A stretch of 64,000 nt of DNA from assembly GCF_025264625.1 (NCBI RefSeq), contig NZ_CP093313.1, forward strand, positions 3,782,001 to 3,846,000, read 5' to 3'. Shown one piece after another: positions 7,291 through 17,235 of the stretch. Position 1 is the stretch's first letter. Each line of letters opens with the position of its first letter. The notes under the pieces are model-generated. The model was not told the DNA's origin and searched no databases. It saw nothing but the letters and a program-made list of their open reading frames with translations. A program made the translations under genes and the position numbers. This stretch comes from Occallatibacter riparius (lineage in GTDB: Bacteria; Acidobacteriota; Terriglobia; Terriglobales; Acidobacteriaceae).

Positions 7291-8367
7291 ATGACCAAGC
7301 GTTCCAAACCGGGCGCCGGTCCGCTACCGGGCCAACCCATCAGCCTGCGAACCCTGGGCGAGTATCTCAACCTATCCCCCGCCACAATTTCGCTCGTTCT
7401 CAACAATGCCCCGGGGGTACGGTCCATACCGCAGGAGACGCGCGATCGCGTCATCGAGGCCGCGGCCAAATTCGACTACCGCCCCAGTTTTTACGCCCGC
7501 TCGCTGCGCAAACGCCAGAGTTTCTCGGTCGGTGTGCTCGTCCCTGAACTCAGCGACGGTTACGCAACCGAGGTGCTGGACGGGGTCGAGGAATTCCTCA
7601 TCGAGGAAGGTTATTTCTATCTCACCGCCAGCCACCGCCGCCGCCCCGACCTAATGGAGGAATATCCCCGGCTGCTCATGGAGCGCTCCGTCGAGGGGTT
7701 CATCGTCATCGATACGATTCTGGAAAAGACGCTCGCGTTGCCCACTGTTGTCGTGGCAGGCCATCGTCCCATCGAAGGCGTTACCAACGTGGTGCTCGAT
7801 CAGAGACGGGCCGCCGAACTGGCCTTGCGTCATCTCTATCAATTGGGGCATCGCAAGATTGCGTTCATGCGTGGCGGCAGCCACAGCGCAGACGCTGATG
7901 AGCGCTGGGAATGCCTGATGTCTGTGGCGCGCGACCTGAAACTCACCGTCAGCCCGCAACTTTGTGTGCAGCTCGAACTCCGTGTGTCCACGCCCGAACT
8001 GGGATTTGGTCCTACGAATGAACTCATCCAGCTCGGCGCGGAATTTACCGCGCTGGTGGCTTACAACGACATTGCCGCAATCGGTTCCATTCGCGCCCTC
8101 ATGAATCATGGGCTGCGCGTGCCTGAAGATGTGTCGGTGGTCGGCTTCGATGACATTCAGGGAGCCGCCTTTCACAATCCGAGCTTGACGACCATCCGCC
8201 AGCCGCTTCGGCAAATGGGAATCGTCGCTGCACGCATCCTTCTGCAGCGGATTCGCGGCCAGGCAACATTCCCTGATGTCGTGCCGATCCATCCCGAGAT
8301 GGTGATTCGCGAGTCCACGTGCCCTCCCGACCCAAAGCGCGCGCGTCCCAAGGCAAAGCCGGCCTGA
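7291..8367 (+). CDS. LacI-family transcriptional regulator
   Basis: 358 aa. I choose ATG 7291 because AAAGGAG lies 5 nt upstream; the frame is open from 7273. The N-terminal helix-turn-helix (about residues 20-45: LRTLGEYLNLSPATISLVLN) and hinge helix region (RDRVIEAAAKFDYRPSFYARSLR) are standard for LacI. The periplasmic-binding-like effector domain follows (FSVGVLVPE, then VVGFDDIQGAAFHNPSLTTIRQP near the end). It should bind an operator as a dimer and respond to a sugar-like ligand. One nt separates it from the downstream MFS transporter, so the pair is an operon and the regulator probably senses the transported compound. Confidence 0.92.
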   Translation: MTKRSKPGAGPLPGQPISLRTLGEYLNLSPATISLVLNNAPGVRSIPQETRDRVIEAAAKFDYRPSFYARSLRKRQSFSVGVLVPELSDGYATEVLDGVEEFLIEEGYFYLTASHRRRPDLMEEYPRLLMERSVEGFIVIDTILEKTLALPTVVVAGHRPIEGVTNVVLDQRRAAELALRHLYQLGHRKIAFMRGGSHSADADERWECLMSVARDLKLTVSPQLCVQLELRVSTPELGFGPTNELIQLGAEFTALVAYNDIAAIGSIRALMNHGLRVPEDVSVVGFDDIQGAAFHNPSLTTIRQPLRQMGIVAARILLQRIRGQATFPDVVPIHPEMVIRESTCPPDPKRARPKAKPA

Positions 8368-8368
8368 C

Positions 8369-9508
8369 ATGGCCGTCAGACTCTCAGACGCCGCGACGCT
8401 TGGCGTGCTTCACGCTGGATTCGCTCTGACGGGCGTGCTGCACGCCATCGGCGGCGCCCTGCTCCCCTCCATCACGCAAGCGTTTCACCTGAGTGACAAG
8501 CAATCGGGCCTGCTCTTCTCCCTCTATTTCTTGGGTACGGCACTCGGCGCCCTGTTTTGCGTTGGCCGCTACGCGCAACTCATGGGCGCGGGTTTCCTCG
8601 TGCTCGCTGCTGCCTGTGTGGGCATCGCGCACGCAAATCTGGAGTTATTGCGGCCGCTCTTCTTCGTGCTCGGAATCGGCGTGGGCATACCTATGAGCGC
8701 GGTGAGCATGTTTACAGGTCGCAAGTTCGCCGACCGCAGCGCCGCTCCGCTCACATTCTTAAACTTCAGTTGGAGCGCCGGCGCGTTGCTGGCCCCGCTG
8801 CTCGCCGCGCAGCTGTTGTTGAAGCACACCTACCGCGATGCGTACCAGGCCTTGGCGGTAGCTGCGTTGGCCGCATCAATTGCATGCTGGATTGTGTTGC
8901 AGGACCCACCTGCAAGGCCGGCGCCAGAGCGTCACTCAGGAATTCGCAACGTCGGCTGGATCGTCCTGTTTTCGGTGCTCACGTTTCTTGAGGTCGGCAT
9001 CGAGAACACCACCGCGACATGGCTGGCCACCTACTCCATGCGCGGCGAGAGGGTAGGCGCTGCCGGAGGCGCCGCTTCCTCCGCGCTCTATTGGACAGGC
9101 TTCCTCGTCTCGCGCGGATTGTTCTCGCTCGTGCTTCTGCGCAGGGACTCAAAGCGCATTCTGCGCGGAGCAGTCGCCGTTGCTCTGATTGCCGCGGCAT
9201 TGCTGATCGCGCTTCCTGGTTCAGTCGAGCGTGGCTTCGCCATGCTTACGCTCGGCGCTGCCCTGGCGCCCGTGTTTCCGCTCATGCTCTCGCGCTTCTT
9301 TGCTCGCGCGGGTAGCGCTTCCGACTCGCGATGGATTCTTTCGATCTGCGGCTTTGGAGGCTCGGTCTTGCCATGGCTCACCGGATGGCTTTCGGGCTCC
9401 TTCAGCAGCCTGCGTATCGGCCTCGCCACAGCGCCAGCGGCGCTGGTGTGCATTCTGCTTCTGCTGCCGCTCGCTTTGAACGATCGCGCTCGGCAGCACG
9501 CCACCTGA
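8369..9508 (+). CDS. MFS transporter
   Basis: 379 aa with about 12 hydrophobic segments and short N and C termini, consistent with the major facilitator superfamily, possibly the FucP-like sugar branch. The first half holds GVLHAIGGALLPSI and GLLFSLYFLGTALGAL; the second half starts after the RPAPERHSG loop near residue 190. The start ATG lies 1 nt after the LacI-family stop, giving translational coupling. Substrate unknown; the partner regulator suggests a carbohydrate or sugar acid. No glycoside hydrolase or kinase adjoins it, so the pathway cannot be named. Confidence 0.88.
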   Translation: MAVRLSDAATLGVLHAGFALTGVLHAIGGALLPSITQAFHLSDKQSGLLFSLYFLGTALGALFCVGRYAQLMGAGFLVLAAACVGIAHANLELLRPLFFVLGIGVGIPMSAVSMFTGRKFADRSAAPLTFLNFSWSAGALLAPLLAAQLLLKHTYRDAYQALAVAALAASIACWIVLQDPPARPAPERHSGIRNVGWIVLFSVLTFLEVGIENTTATWLATYSMRGERVGAAGGAASSALYWTGFLVSRGLFSLVLLRRDSKRILRGAVAVALIAAALLIALPGSVERGFAMLTLGAALAPVFPLMLSRFFARAGSASDSRWILSICGFGGSVLPWLTGWLSGSFSSLRIGLATAPAALVCILLLLPLALNDRARQHAT

Positions 9509-9511
9509 AAA

Positions 9512-9533
9512 ACGGGGAGCCAAAGCTCCCCGT
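9512..9533. terminator. Bidirectional terminator-like hairpin
   Basis: ACGGGGAGC-CAAA-GCTCCCCGT, a 9-bp perfect stem with a 4-nt loop between the converging MFS and CocE genes. A-rich on the left (GAAAA), so it also serves the minus strand. Confidence 0.75.
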
Positions 9534-9556
9534 CGCCACTATGCACGCGCACCTAT

Positions 9557-11482
9557 TTACCTCGCGGGCATCACCATCACTTCCACTCCGCTCGCCGCAT
9601 CCTTTTCGCGGAACACCTGCTCGGTCGCCTTCTTGAAATCCTCAGGCTTGGCGTGCGGAATATCCGTGAACGTCTGCGGGTTGCGATCGGTCAGCGGGAA
9701 CCACGAGCTCTGCACCTGCACCATGATGCGATGCCCGCGGCGGAACGTGTGGAACAGGTCCGGCATGGTGAAGTCCACCTCCGTCTGCTTGCCCGGTGTT
9801 AGCGGCTCCGGCTTCTCCCAGCTGTTGCGGAACTTCGCGCGCATCGGCTCGCCGCGCAGCAACTCCTGGTAGCCGCCCATCCGAAGTGGCGGCTCGTCAG
9901 TCACTCGCTTGTTGGGCCGGCCTTCGGCGTCACCGTAGTCCTCGGGATACACGTCGATCAGCTTCACCACAAAGTCCGAGTCCGTCCCACTGCTTGCGAT
10001 CTTGAGCTTAGGCGAGATCGGCCCCGCAATCGTCACATCTTCCGTCAGCGGATCCGTCTGATACACCAGCACATCCGGCCGATAGCTCGAGAACCGCTGA
10101 TCATCTACCATGTAGCGCTGGGGAACCGTATCAGTCGTGTAGCCAACAAACGGCACCGGATGATTCGGATCGCTCACATACTCATCTACGCCCTTCGCGT
10201 CCGCAGGCGCATCGAAGCTGAGCTTCCCGCCCGCATGGAAGTAGAACGTCTTCGCCTTCGCTTCCTTAGGGGGCCACTCCTCAAAGTGCCGCCACACGTT
10301 AGTTCCCGTCTCGAACACGACGGCCTTCGGCTGCGCACCCGCGCTCTTGCCCTTCAGGTAGTGTTCAAAGAAAGGGAACTGCACACTCGCATGGAAGTAC
10401 TCGCTGGTCTTGGCGTTGAACTGGATATCGCCCAGATGACTTCCTTCTCCGCGCGCCCAGCCGCCATGCACCCACGGTCCTTCCACAAGCGTCGTCGGCG
10501 TCTCCGGATTCATTTTGCTGATCGCGTTGAAGGTGCGATACGGCCCGCTCAGATCCTCCGCGTCGTACCAGCCGCCCACCACCAGCACCGCGCATTTCAC
10601 ATTCTTCATGTGCCGCGACAGATCGCGCGCCTGCCAGTAGCTGTCGTAGGTGTCGTGGTTCATCTGGTCGTTGAACAGCCAGTTCGATCCTTTCAGATAC
10701 TGCGCTTCGAGATTCGCGAGGTTCCCCGCATTCAGATAGAACCTGTACGTATCCGGCGTTCCAAAATCAAACGGTACGCTCTGGTGTGGCGTCTGCGGTT
10801 GGCTCTGCGGCTTGAAGAAGGCATAGAACCCGAAGTTCGCCGACAGCATGAACGCGCCGCCGTGATACGCGTCGTCCCCCTTGAACAGATCCGTCATCGG
10901 TGCCTGCGGGCTTGCCGCAACCAGTGCCGGATGCGAATCGATGATCGAAGCCGAAGTGTAAAAGCCCGGATACGATATCCCCCAAATACCCACCTTACCG
11001 TTGTTATGGTCGACATTCTTCAGCAGAAACTCAATGGTGTCGTATGTGTCCGACGAATCATCTACATCTTGCGGCGACTTCTTATCGTCGATGTGCGGAC
11101 GCATCTCAATGAACTCGCCTTCACTCATGTAGCGGCCGCGCACATCCTGATACACGAAGATGTAGCCGCCCTTCTCGAACTCGTCCGAAGGCCCGAGGTG
11201 TGCGGGATACTTGTCCTCACCATACGGGGCGACACTGTACGGCGTGCGATCCATCAGGAATGGGTACGGCCCGGGATCGGCAGGGAAGGCCGACGTCTTC
11301 GGCACATACACAGCAGTGAACAGCCGCTTGCCGTCGCGCATCGGGATCCGGAATTCGTACTTGGTGTAGTGCGATTTGATAAAGTCATCGCCCGACACCT
11401 TTGTCTCTTGTGCAGGAACGCACACCACAGCCAGCAAAATAAGAGCGAACGCGCCGACCCACCGATGCAGGGAATTGAACAT
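9557..11482 (-). CDS. CocE/NonD-family S15 hydrolase (X-Pro acyl-peptidase type), secreted
   Basis: 641 aa from ATG 11482, which gives a signal peptide (HRWVGAFALILLAVVCVPAQ). Frames extending to 11506 add only 8 aa before it. The N-terminal alpha/beta-hydrolase domain has the S15 nucleophile motif GISYPG (Ser170), an oxyanion Tyr in MDRTPYS and YQDVRGRYMSEG. The acid lies in GGWYDAEDLSGPYR and the catalytic His in EGPWVHGGWARGEG. A jelly-roll C-terminal domain follows (about residues 390-641; HRIMVQVQSSWFPLTDRNPQ). Family members cleave X-Pro dipeptides, glutaryl-cephalosporins or esters; substrate here is unknown. Located in the periplasm or outside, downstream of an M61 peptidase in the same direction but separated from it by a terminator. 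Confidence 0.9.
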   Translation of the reverse strand: MFNSLHRWVGAFALILLAVVCVPAQETKVSGDDFIKSHYTKYEFRIPMRDGKRLFTAVYVPKTSAFPADPGPYPFLMDRTPYSVAPYGEDKYPAHLGPSDEFEKGGYIFVYQDVRGRYMSEGEFIEMRPHIDDKKSPQDVDDSSDTYDTIEFLLKNVDHNNGKVGIWGISYPGFYTSASIIDSHPALVAASPQAPMTDLFKGDDAYHGGAFMLSANFGFYAFFKPQSQPQTPHQSVPFDFGTPDTYRFYLNAGNLANLEAQYLKGSNWLFNDQMNHDTYDSYWQARDLSRHMKNVKCAVLVVGGWYDAEDLSGPYRTFNAISKMNPETPTTLVEGPWVHGGWARGEGSHLGDIQFNAKTSEYFHASVQFPFFEHYLKGKSAGAQPKAVVFETGTNVWRHFEEWPPKEAKAKTFYFHAGGKLSFDAPADAKGVDEYVSDPNHPVPFVGYTTDTVPQRYMVDDQRFSSYRPDVLVYQTDPLTEDVTIAGPISPKLKIASSGTDSDFVVKLIDVYPEDYGDAEGRPNKRVTDEPPLRMGGYQELLRGEPMRAKFRNSWEKPEPLTPGKQTEVDFTMPDLFHTFRRGHRIMVQVQSSWFPLTDRNPQTFTDIPHAKPEDFKKATEQVFREKDAASGVEVMVMPAR

Positions 11483-11543
11483 TTGTCCTGAGACCTCTCT
11501 TGACACAACAGACTACTGCATCGGCGCCGGCCGCTCCGAATGC

Positions 11544-11580
11544 AAAAATGCCCGCGCCATCATCAACCAGACGCGGGCAT
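11544..11580 (-). terminator. Terminator for the M61 peptidase gene
   Basis: On the minus strand ATGCCCGCG ... CGCGGGCAT forms a 9-bp stem (arms 11572-11580 and 11548-11556) followed by TTTTT. It separates the M61 gene from the downstream hydrolase. Confidence 0.75.
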
Positions 11581-11598
11581 CCCGAATCAATCCTGAAG

Positions 11599-13533
11599 CT
11601 ACAGGCCCGATTCTTCCTTCTTGGTCTCGGGCGCCTTTTCCGGCGTTGTCAGCGGCTTCGTGATGTCATCCAAATACGCGGACGTTCCATCCACGCGCTC
11701 CAGGACAGGGAAGCGCTCGCCGTCGTGATAGTCGATCTCGGCATTCGTCACGTACGTGTCCGACTGCACAATCAACTTGATCGGCTCACTCGTGCCCTTC
11801 GCACCCTTGATCGCATCGCGCAGCATCTCTGCAGAGAACACCTGTCCGTTGATGGCCATGATTTTCTGTCCCGGCGCTAGGCGCGCCTTGTCCGCAGGCC
11901 CATTCCAGCGCACATCGGCGATGCTTCCATCTGCGCCGATCCGTAGCCCAAGCGAATACCAGCAATCCACGCCGCCGCCGCGTCTGCCGCCAAGCGACGA
12001 TATCGTCTTTTCCGAGGCGCTGGGCTTGTCCTTGTACACCAGCTTGTAACCGCCACGCTCAATACCCGCAAGATCTGCACGCGGATTGATCCTGTCCACG
12101 CGATCGTGCAGGAACGTCGCCCAGTCATACTTCACCACCTGGTTCAGATCCGCGACCAGCTCGTCGAACGTATACGTCACAATCAGCGGCCCAGTATTGC
12201 CGCCCTTCGCCAGAAAGATCTTTTCGAAATCGTCCAGCGACTTCTTGTTGTCCGTCATCTTGCGGATCAGCGTATCCGCATCCAGCCAAAGTAACTCGCC
12301 TTCCTGGTAGTAGTCCTGCCCGCGCCGCCAGTTTGACCACGCCGGATTCCCTCCGCGCAACACGCTGGCGGCAATCGCGGTATCTTCCGTCGAACGCCAC
12401 TCGCGGCCCGGCTTGGTATCGAGATTCGCTGCGCTCATCGCCAGCAAATCGCGATACTGCGCCTGCGACTTCAGCCCCGATCGCGCCGCCAGCACGTTGC
12501 CCAGATACTGAGTCATGCCCTCATAGACCCATAACAGGGCGCCCTGCTGCGGCGTCGCAAAGTCCGGCTGATACAGTCCCACTGGCCGGCGATATTTTCC
12601 ATTCCACGAGTGCGTAAATTCGTGCGACAGCAGATCGGCCTCGGCCAGTTGATGCGCATCGTCCGCAAAACCCTTCTCGCCCACGCCGTTGTCTGACGAT
12701 TGCCCATGTTCCAGGCCTTCTCCGCCTGCCATGTCCGACAGCGTCAACAGGAAGTGGTAGACGTTGTAGTGATGCGATGCATACTCGGCATCGGCCTCAC
12801 GCACCAGGTTGTTGATCTCTGCCAGTGTGCTCGGCCGCAGGTTCGAGTCCTCCGGCTGATCTGAAACCACATCGATGTAGTGCTTCGGCGAAATCGTCGG
12901 CGCCAGCGCGAACTCGTGGAAGTACTGCCCCGCAATGACAGGCGAGTCTTCAAGTTGCTCCACATTCGTCACCGCGAATTTCGTCGTGCTTCCCGTCGCC
13001 GGCATCGGCCACGCCGAAGCTCCTTCCGGCTGCAGCGCCGTTCCCACACCCCACCCGTCCGGCACCTTCAGCGATGGCTGAACCGGAATATCACGCACCG
13101 GAATGTGCGCAGGATAGAGCAGAAGCTTCTCCCACTCCAGCACCGCCATCTTGGCTGACACGCGCCCCGTCACAATGCAATCCAGATGCGCATGCAGCGT
13201 AGTCGCTCCCTTGGGGATTGTCACGTGGAATTCGTACATGTCAACATCGTCGCGCCGCCACTCAACCGGTTTGCCATCGCTCGAAAACACAACGCCGGTA
13301 ATGTCGCTGACCGGACCAGTAGGCCGATGATTTCCCGGAATCCACCGTGGCGTGGTCAGCGTAAGGGGACCCGGCGTAACCGGCAGATCCACTTCGGCGT
13401 GATAAATCTTGCGAGGAGCGTCCGTCAGGTCGGCAATGATTTGAATGGGAGGTTTTTGCGCAAAGGCGATCGGGCATACACTGGCGCACACAAAAACAGC
13501 GAGCGATAGCTGGGGGATGCGGAATCTGTGCAT
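11599..13533 (-). CDS. M61-family aminopeptidase with PDZ domain, secreted
   Basis: 644 aa with a signal peptide (residues 1-26, ...PIAFAQ). An N-terminal beta-sandwich typical of M61 (about 30-200) precedes the catalytic gluzincin core: LLSHEFTHSWNGKYRRP places zinc ligands H304 and H308 and catalytic E305, and LWVYEGMTQYLG supplies the downstream Glu ligand. A PDZ domain sits near the C terminus (about 520-600: PADKARLAPGQKIMAINGQ). Members are glycyl aminopeptidases or general periplasmic aminopeptidases. Expected role is trimming exported or imported peptides. The last residues (APETKKEESGL) are charged and disordered. Divergent from the first Oar-like receptor. Confidence 0.92.
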   Translation of the reverse strand: MHRFRIPQLSLAVFVCASVCPIAFAQKPPIQIIADLTDAPRKIYHAEVDLPVTPGPLTLTTPRWIPGNHRPTGPVSDITGVVFSSDGKPVEWRRDDVDMYEFHVTIPKGATTLHAHLDCIVTGRVSAKMAVLEWEKLLLYPAHIPVRDIPVQPSLKVPDGWGVGTALQPEGASAWPMPATGSTTKFAVTNVEQLEDSPVIAGQYFHEFALAPTISPKHYIDVVSDQPEDSNLRPSTLAEINNLVREADAEYASHHYNVYHFLLTLSDMAGGEGLEHGQSSDNGVGEKGFADDAHQLAEADLLSHEFTHSWNGKYRRPVGLYQPDFATPQQGALLWVYEGMTQYLGNVLAARSGLKSQAQYRDLLAMSAANLDTKPGREWRSTEDTAIAASVLRGGNPAWSNWRRGQDYYQEGELLWLDADTLIRKMTDNKKSLDDFEKIFLAKGGNTGPLIVTYTFDELVADLNQVVKYDWATFLHDRVDRINPRADLAGIERGGYKLVYKDKPSASEKTISSLGGRRGGGVDCWYSLGLRIGADGSIADVRWNGPADKARLAPGQKIMAINGQVFSAEMLRDAIKGAKGTSEPIKLIVQSDTYVTNAEIDYHDGERFPVLERVDGTSAYLDDITKPLTTPEKAPETKKEESGL

Positions 13534-13771
13534 AACAGTAGCCTAACTGATGGATGACCCCGCGTTCGCCGGCCAATTTAACCGTATCTTTATGCGGCAA
13601 ACATTTGAAGTTAAGGCCCGAAAAGCAGAAAATTAAATTACAGGGCCATGCTTTACCACTAAAACCAATCTGTCATCCAGTCACAATAAGACAACAAGCC
13701 TGCAAGTGTTCTTCCTCTGCCTGCGTTAAGCCGCAGTGCATTTGATGCGAACCATCTTGGAGACCGAAAAG

Positions 13772-16700
13772 ATGCGAACTACATCTCTGCCTCGCGCAGC
13801 ATTCCTGCTGTGTGTCTTGTCATTCTTCCTTTCCATAGCAACCATCTCCGGCTACGCGCAGACAGCGGGTGCCGGAACCATCTCCGGCACCGTGATGGAT
13901 GCGAGCCAGTCAGTTGTTTCAGGCGCATCCGTAACCGTGTTGAATTCTGACACCGGCGCGACGCGCACGTTCACCACCAACGATCAGGGAATCTACGTCG
14001 CCCCGTTCCTGCAGCCCGGCCACTACACCGTCCAGGCAAGCGCTGCCGGTTTTGGCAAGGTCAATGCTACCAATCTCACGCTCCTCGTCGGCCAGACCCT
14101 GACCATCAACCTCTCGCTCTCGGTCGAGTCCGCAAGCACCACCGTCGAGGTCACCAGCGAGACACCTCTGCTCGATACCGAGAAGACTGAAGTCTCGCAG
14201 GTTGTCGATCAGCACATCATCCAGAATCTGCCCGTAAACGGCCGCAACTGGAGCGATTTCGTTCTGCTCACGCCCAACGTTGTGCCTGACGGCGGCAGCG
14301 GCCTAGTCAGCTTCCACGGCATCAGCGGCCTCTACAACCAGAACTACGTCGATGGCGCCAACAACAACCAGATGCTCTTCTCTGAGGCGCGCGGCCGCTC
14401 CTCGGGTGCTCCCTTCGTCTACAGCCTCGACGCCATCAAGGAGTTCCAGGCCCAGACGTCGACCTACTCAGCCGAGTTCGGCCAGGCAGTCGGTGGGCAG
14501 GTAAACGCCATCACCAAGAACGGCACCAACAACATGCATGGCGACCTGTTCTATTACCTGCGCTATCCCGATCTGAACGCCCTCGATCCCATCAGCAAGT
14601 GGTCGGCCCTATACAACAACGGCAATCCCTTCCTCCTCACGCAGCCCATCCACCAGCAGCAGGAGTTCGGCGGCAGCGTGGGCGGTCCCATCAAGAAGGA
14701 CAAACTCTTCTACTTCTTCACCTATGACGGCTTCCGCCGCGTCGGCCGGGTTCTCTACTACCAGACGAACAACGTAACGACCACTCCGACCGGTAGCTAC
14801 ACCGATACGTCGACCATCTCGCCGACGCAATGCCCGCTGTTACGCGATGCCCAGGGCAATCTCACCAACACGCCGGCCATCACGAGTGCCCAATGCCTTT
14901 CCGCCATCAAGTTCCTGCAGGACCTCGGCGGCGGCAGCGGTGAGCCTCCCTCGCGCTACGCCCGGGAGAACCTCTTCTTCCCGCGCCTCGACTACCAGCT
15001 CAACGACAAGAACCTTCTCTACGCGAACTTCAACTTCGCCAACTTCGACAGCACCAACGGCTACGCGCCCAACCCCACGTACTCCAACAGCTCGGCCAGC
15101 ACCAATGGACCCACCAGCTATCACGAGCGCTTCTTGATCGCGCACTGGACCTCCACTCTGAGCAGCACCGCCGTCAACGATTTCCGCTTCCAGTGGGGAC
15201 GCGACCTCGAGACCGCCGGAGCCAATGCCCCCGGACCCAGCATCGGCATGGGCGCCGAAACCTACGGCATGCCCAACGCGCTGCCTCGTATCGCCGAGCC
15301 CGATGAGCATCGTCTGCAGTTCACCGATGTCTTCAACAAGGTGCACGGCCGTCACACGTTCAAGTTCGGCGGCGACGTCAACCTCGTCCACGAAATCATG
15401 ATCAACCTCTTCCAGGGCGGCGGCATTTACAGCTATTCGGGCAACGTTACACAAGAGTTCCAGAACTGGGCTGCCGACGCATTCGCCGGTCAGGCAGGCG
15501 ACATCGACCCCTACGCCGGTTCCCACTACAACTCATTCGTCCAGACCATCGACCAGATCAATCCTGCCAAAAAGGCCGGCGCTGACGACTTCTGGATGAA
15601 GATGTATGACGGTTTCGCTGAAGACACCTGGAAGCTGCGTCAGAACCTGACGGTCAACCTCGGCATTCGCTACGACCTGCAACTCACCCCGGACCCTGAA
15701 GTTCCCAACACAACCTCCGCTCTCGCCGAGCACTACAACAAGACCATCAAGAACGTGGCCACCCGCGTGCAACCGCGCTTTGGCTTCTCCTGGAACCCCT
15801 ACAAGGGCACCGTCGTCCGCGGCGGATACGGCATCTTCACCGGCCTCAACCAGGGCAGCACCTACTACGCCATGCGTGTCGAAAACGGCATGTATCAGAT
15901 CAACTACAACTTCTCGGGCTGCAACCAGTGCCTGCCTTCCAAGGGCGTCCCTGCTACGCCGGCCACGCTGCAGTTCCCCGATGTTCCATTCCTTCCGCCG
16001 GGTCCGGCGCTCTCCGGTGCCCTGCATCCCGATGGAGGCACAGCCCCCACCGTTACTCCCATCAGCGGCAAAGGGTCGGCCAGCTTCCACGGCCTCTCGC
16101 CTGATTTCGTACCGCCCATCACGCACGAGTTCGCGCTTGGCGTCGAACAGGCTATGCCCGGCAAGTTCACTCTGAACATCGGTTATGTCGGCTCGCGCGC
16201 TCTGCGCCTCCCCGTCTTCCTCGATGGCAACCTCGTCGGACAAGCCCCGCACGGAATCCGCAGCTACAACGTGACTGACCGTTTCGGCAAAACCACCCAG
16301 ATGACCGTGCCTTACTACCTCGCCACTGACCGCATCGATCCGACGCTGACCTCCATCAACGCCGGTTTCAGTGTGGCTAACGCCTGGTATCACTCCATGG
16401 CCGTCACGGTCCGCCGTCCCTTCAACCACGGCTTCGAGGTCCTTCTGAACCACACCTGGTCTAAGTCCACCGACGACGATCAGGTGCAGGGCGCCTTCGG
16501 CACCTTCTACGGCGGCAACCCCGTCCTCGACCCCAACAACCTCAAGGCCGAGTATGGTCGCTCCGACCTCGACGTCCGCAACCGCTTCGTCGGCACCCTC
16601 CTCTGGAAGCCCACCATCACCAGCGACAACCCCTGGGTACGGCACGGCGTCAACGGCTTCACCTTCTCCGGCACCGCGACGGAAGCCACCGGCTTCCCCA

Positions 16701-17176
16701 TCGTCGCCAGCATGAGCGCTCCGTCTGCGGTCCTCAAAAGCAGCACCCCGTCCGCAGCCGACGGCAACATCTTCGGTGGAGCCATGAGCTCCAGCTCGGG
16801 CGCGCCTACCACTGGCCGTCCGCCGCAGATCCAGCGCAACAGCCAGCCCGGACCCGGAATCCACAACATCGATTTCCGCGTCACTCGCGACATCCCCATC
16901 CACGAGCAGATCTACCTGCAGTTCATCGGGGAAGCCTTCAACGTCCTCAATCACACCCTCGTTTCGGGCGTCGCAACCACCTACTCCACCCTGAGCTACC
17001 CCGGAGCGAACGGGTGCCCGGCCACCTCGGCGGCACCGACGGATTCCCAGTTCGCCGGTTGCATCACGCCGTTCGTAGCCAGCAACCCCGCTTCGGTGTT
17101 CGGTGCTCCCACCAGCACCAACAACCTGCTCTACGGACCACGCCAACTCCAGCTCTCCGCCAAGCTGTTTTTCTAA
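13772..17176 (+). CDS. Oar-like TonB-dependent receptor with carboxypeptidase-regulatory domain
   Basis: 1134 aa from ATG 13772. In-frame ATG codons at 13745 and 13736 lie upstream, but 13772 gives the most usual signal peptide (RTTSLPRAAFLLCVLSFFLS, cleavage after YAQ). A carboxypeptidase-regulatory-like beta-sandwich follows (about 25-110: GTISGTVMDASQSVVSGASV), then a plug (LDTEKTEVSQVVDQHIIQNL, GRNWSDFVLLTPNVV, YVDGANNNQ) and a long barrel ending in RQLQLSAKLFF with the terminal Phe used for outer-membrane assembly. This architecture is the expanded Oar/SusC-like family of Acidobacteriota, thought to take up polysaccharide fragments or other large substrates with TonB energy. No SusD neighbour. 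Substrate cannot be read from sequence. Confidence 0.92.
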   Translation: MRTTSLPRAAFLLCVLSFFLSIATISGYAQTAGAGTISGTVMDASQSVVSGASVTVLNSDTGATRTFTTNDQGIYVAPFLQPGHYTVQASAAGFGKVNATNLTLLVGQTLTINLSLSVESASTTVEVTSETPLLDTEKTEVSQVVDQHIIQNLPVNGRNWSDFVLLTPNVVPDGGSGLVSFHGISGLYNQNYVDGANNNQMLFSEARGRSSGAPFVYSLDAIKEFQAQTSTYSAEFGQAVGGQVNAITKNGTNNMHGDLFYYLRYPDLNALDPISKWSALYNNGNPFLLTQPIHQQQEFGGSVGGPIKKDKLFYFFTYDGFRRVGRVLYYQTNNVTTTPTGSYTDTSTISPTQCPLLRDAQGNLTNTPAITSAQCLSAIKFLQDLGGGSGEPPSRYARENLFFPRLDYQLNDKNLLYANFNFANFDSTNGYAPNPTYSNSSASTNGPTSYHERFLIAHWTSTLSSTAVNDFRFQWGRDLETAGANAPGPSIGMGAETYGMPNALPRIAEPDEHRLQFTDVFNKVHGRHTFKFGGDVNLVHEIMINLFQGGGIYSYSGNVTQEFQNWAADAFAGQAGDIDPYAGSHYNSFVQTIDQINPAKKAGADDFWMKMYDGFAEDTWKLRQNLTVNLGIRYDLQLTPDPEVPNTTSALAEHYNKTIKNVATRVQPRFGFSWNPYKGTVVRGGYGIFTGLNQGSTYYAMRVENGMYQINYNFSGCNQCLPSKGVPATPATLQFPDVPFLPPGPALSGALHPDGGTAPTVTPISGKGSASFHGLSPDFVPPITHEFALGVEQAMPGKFTLNIGYVGSRALRLPVFLDGNLVGQAPHGIRSYNVTDRFGKTTQMTVPYYLATDRIDPTLTSINAGFSVANAWYHSMAVTVRRPFNHGFEVLLNHTWSKSTDDDQVQGAFGTFYGGNPVLDPNNLKAEYGRSDLDVRNRFVGTLLWKPTITSDNPWVRHGVNGFTFSGTATEATGFPIVASMSAPSAVLKSSTPSAADGNIFGGAMSSSSGAPTTGRPPQIQRNSQPGPGIHNIDFRVTRDIPIHEQIYLQFIGEAFNVLNHTLVSGVATTYSTLSYPGANGCPATSAAPTDSQFAGCITPFVASNPASVFGAPTSTNNLLYGPRQLQLSAKLFF

Positions 17177-17201
17177 GGCGAGCGAGCTCGGATCATCAAG
17201 T

Positions 17202-17235
17202 GGCCGGCGCCTCGTGTGCCGGCCGTCTCTTTTTT
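17202..17235 (+). terminator. Rho-independent terminator of the first receptor
   Basis: GGCCGGC (17202-17208) pairs with GCCGGCC (17218-17224) and is followed by TCTCTTTTTTG, 26 nt after the receptor stop. Confidence 0.85.

Noticed and set aside
10160..11491. 443-aa plus-strand ORF opposite the CocE-type hydrolase
   Set aside because: Arg-rich with no domain; the minus-strand protein is clearly real.
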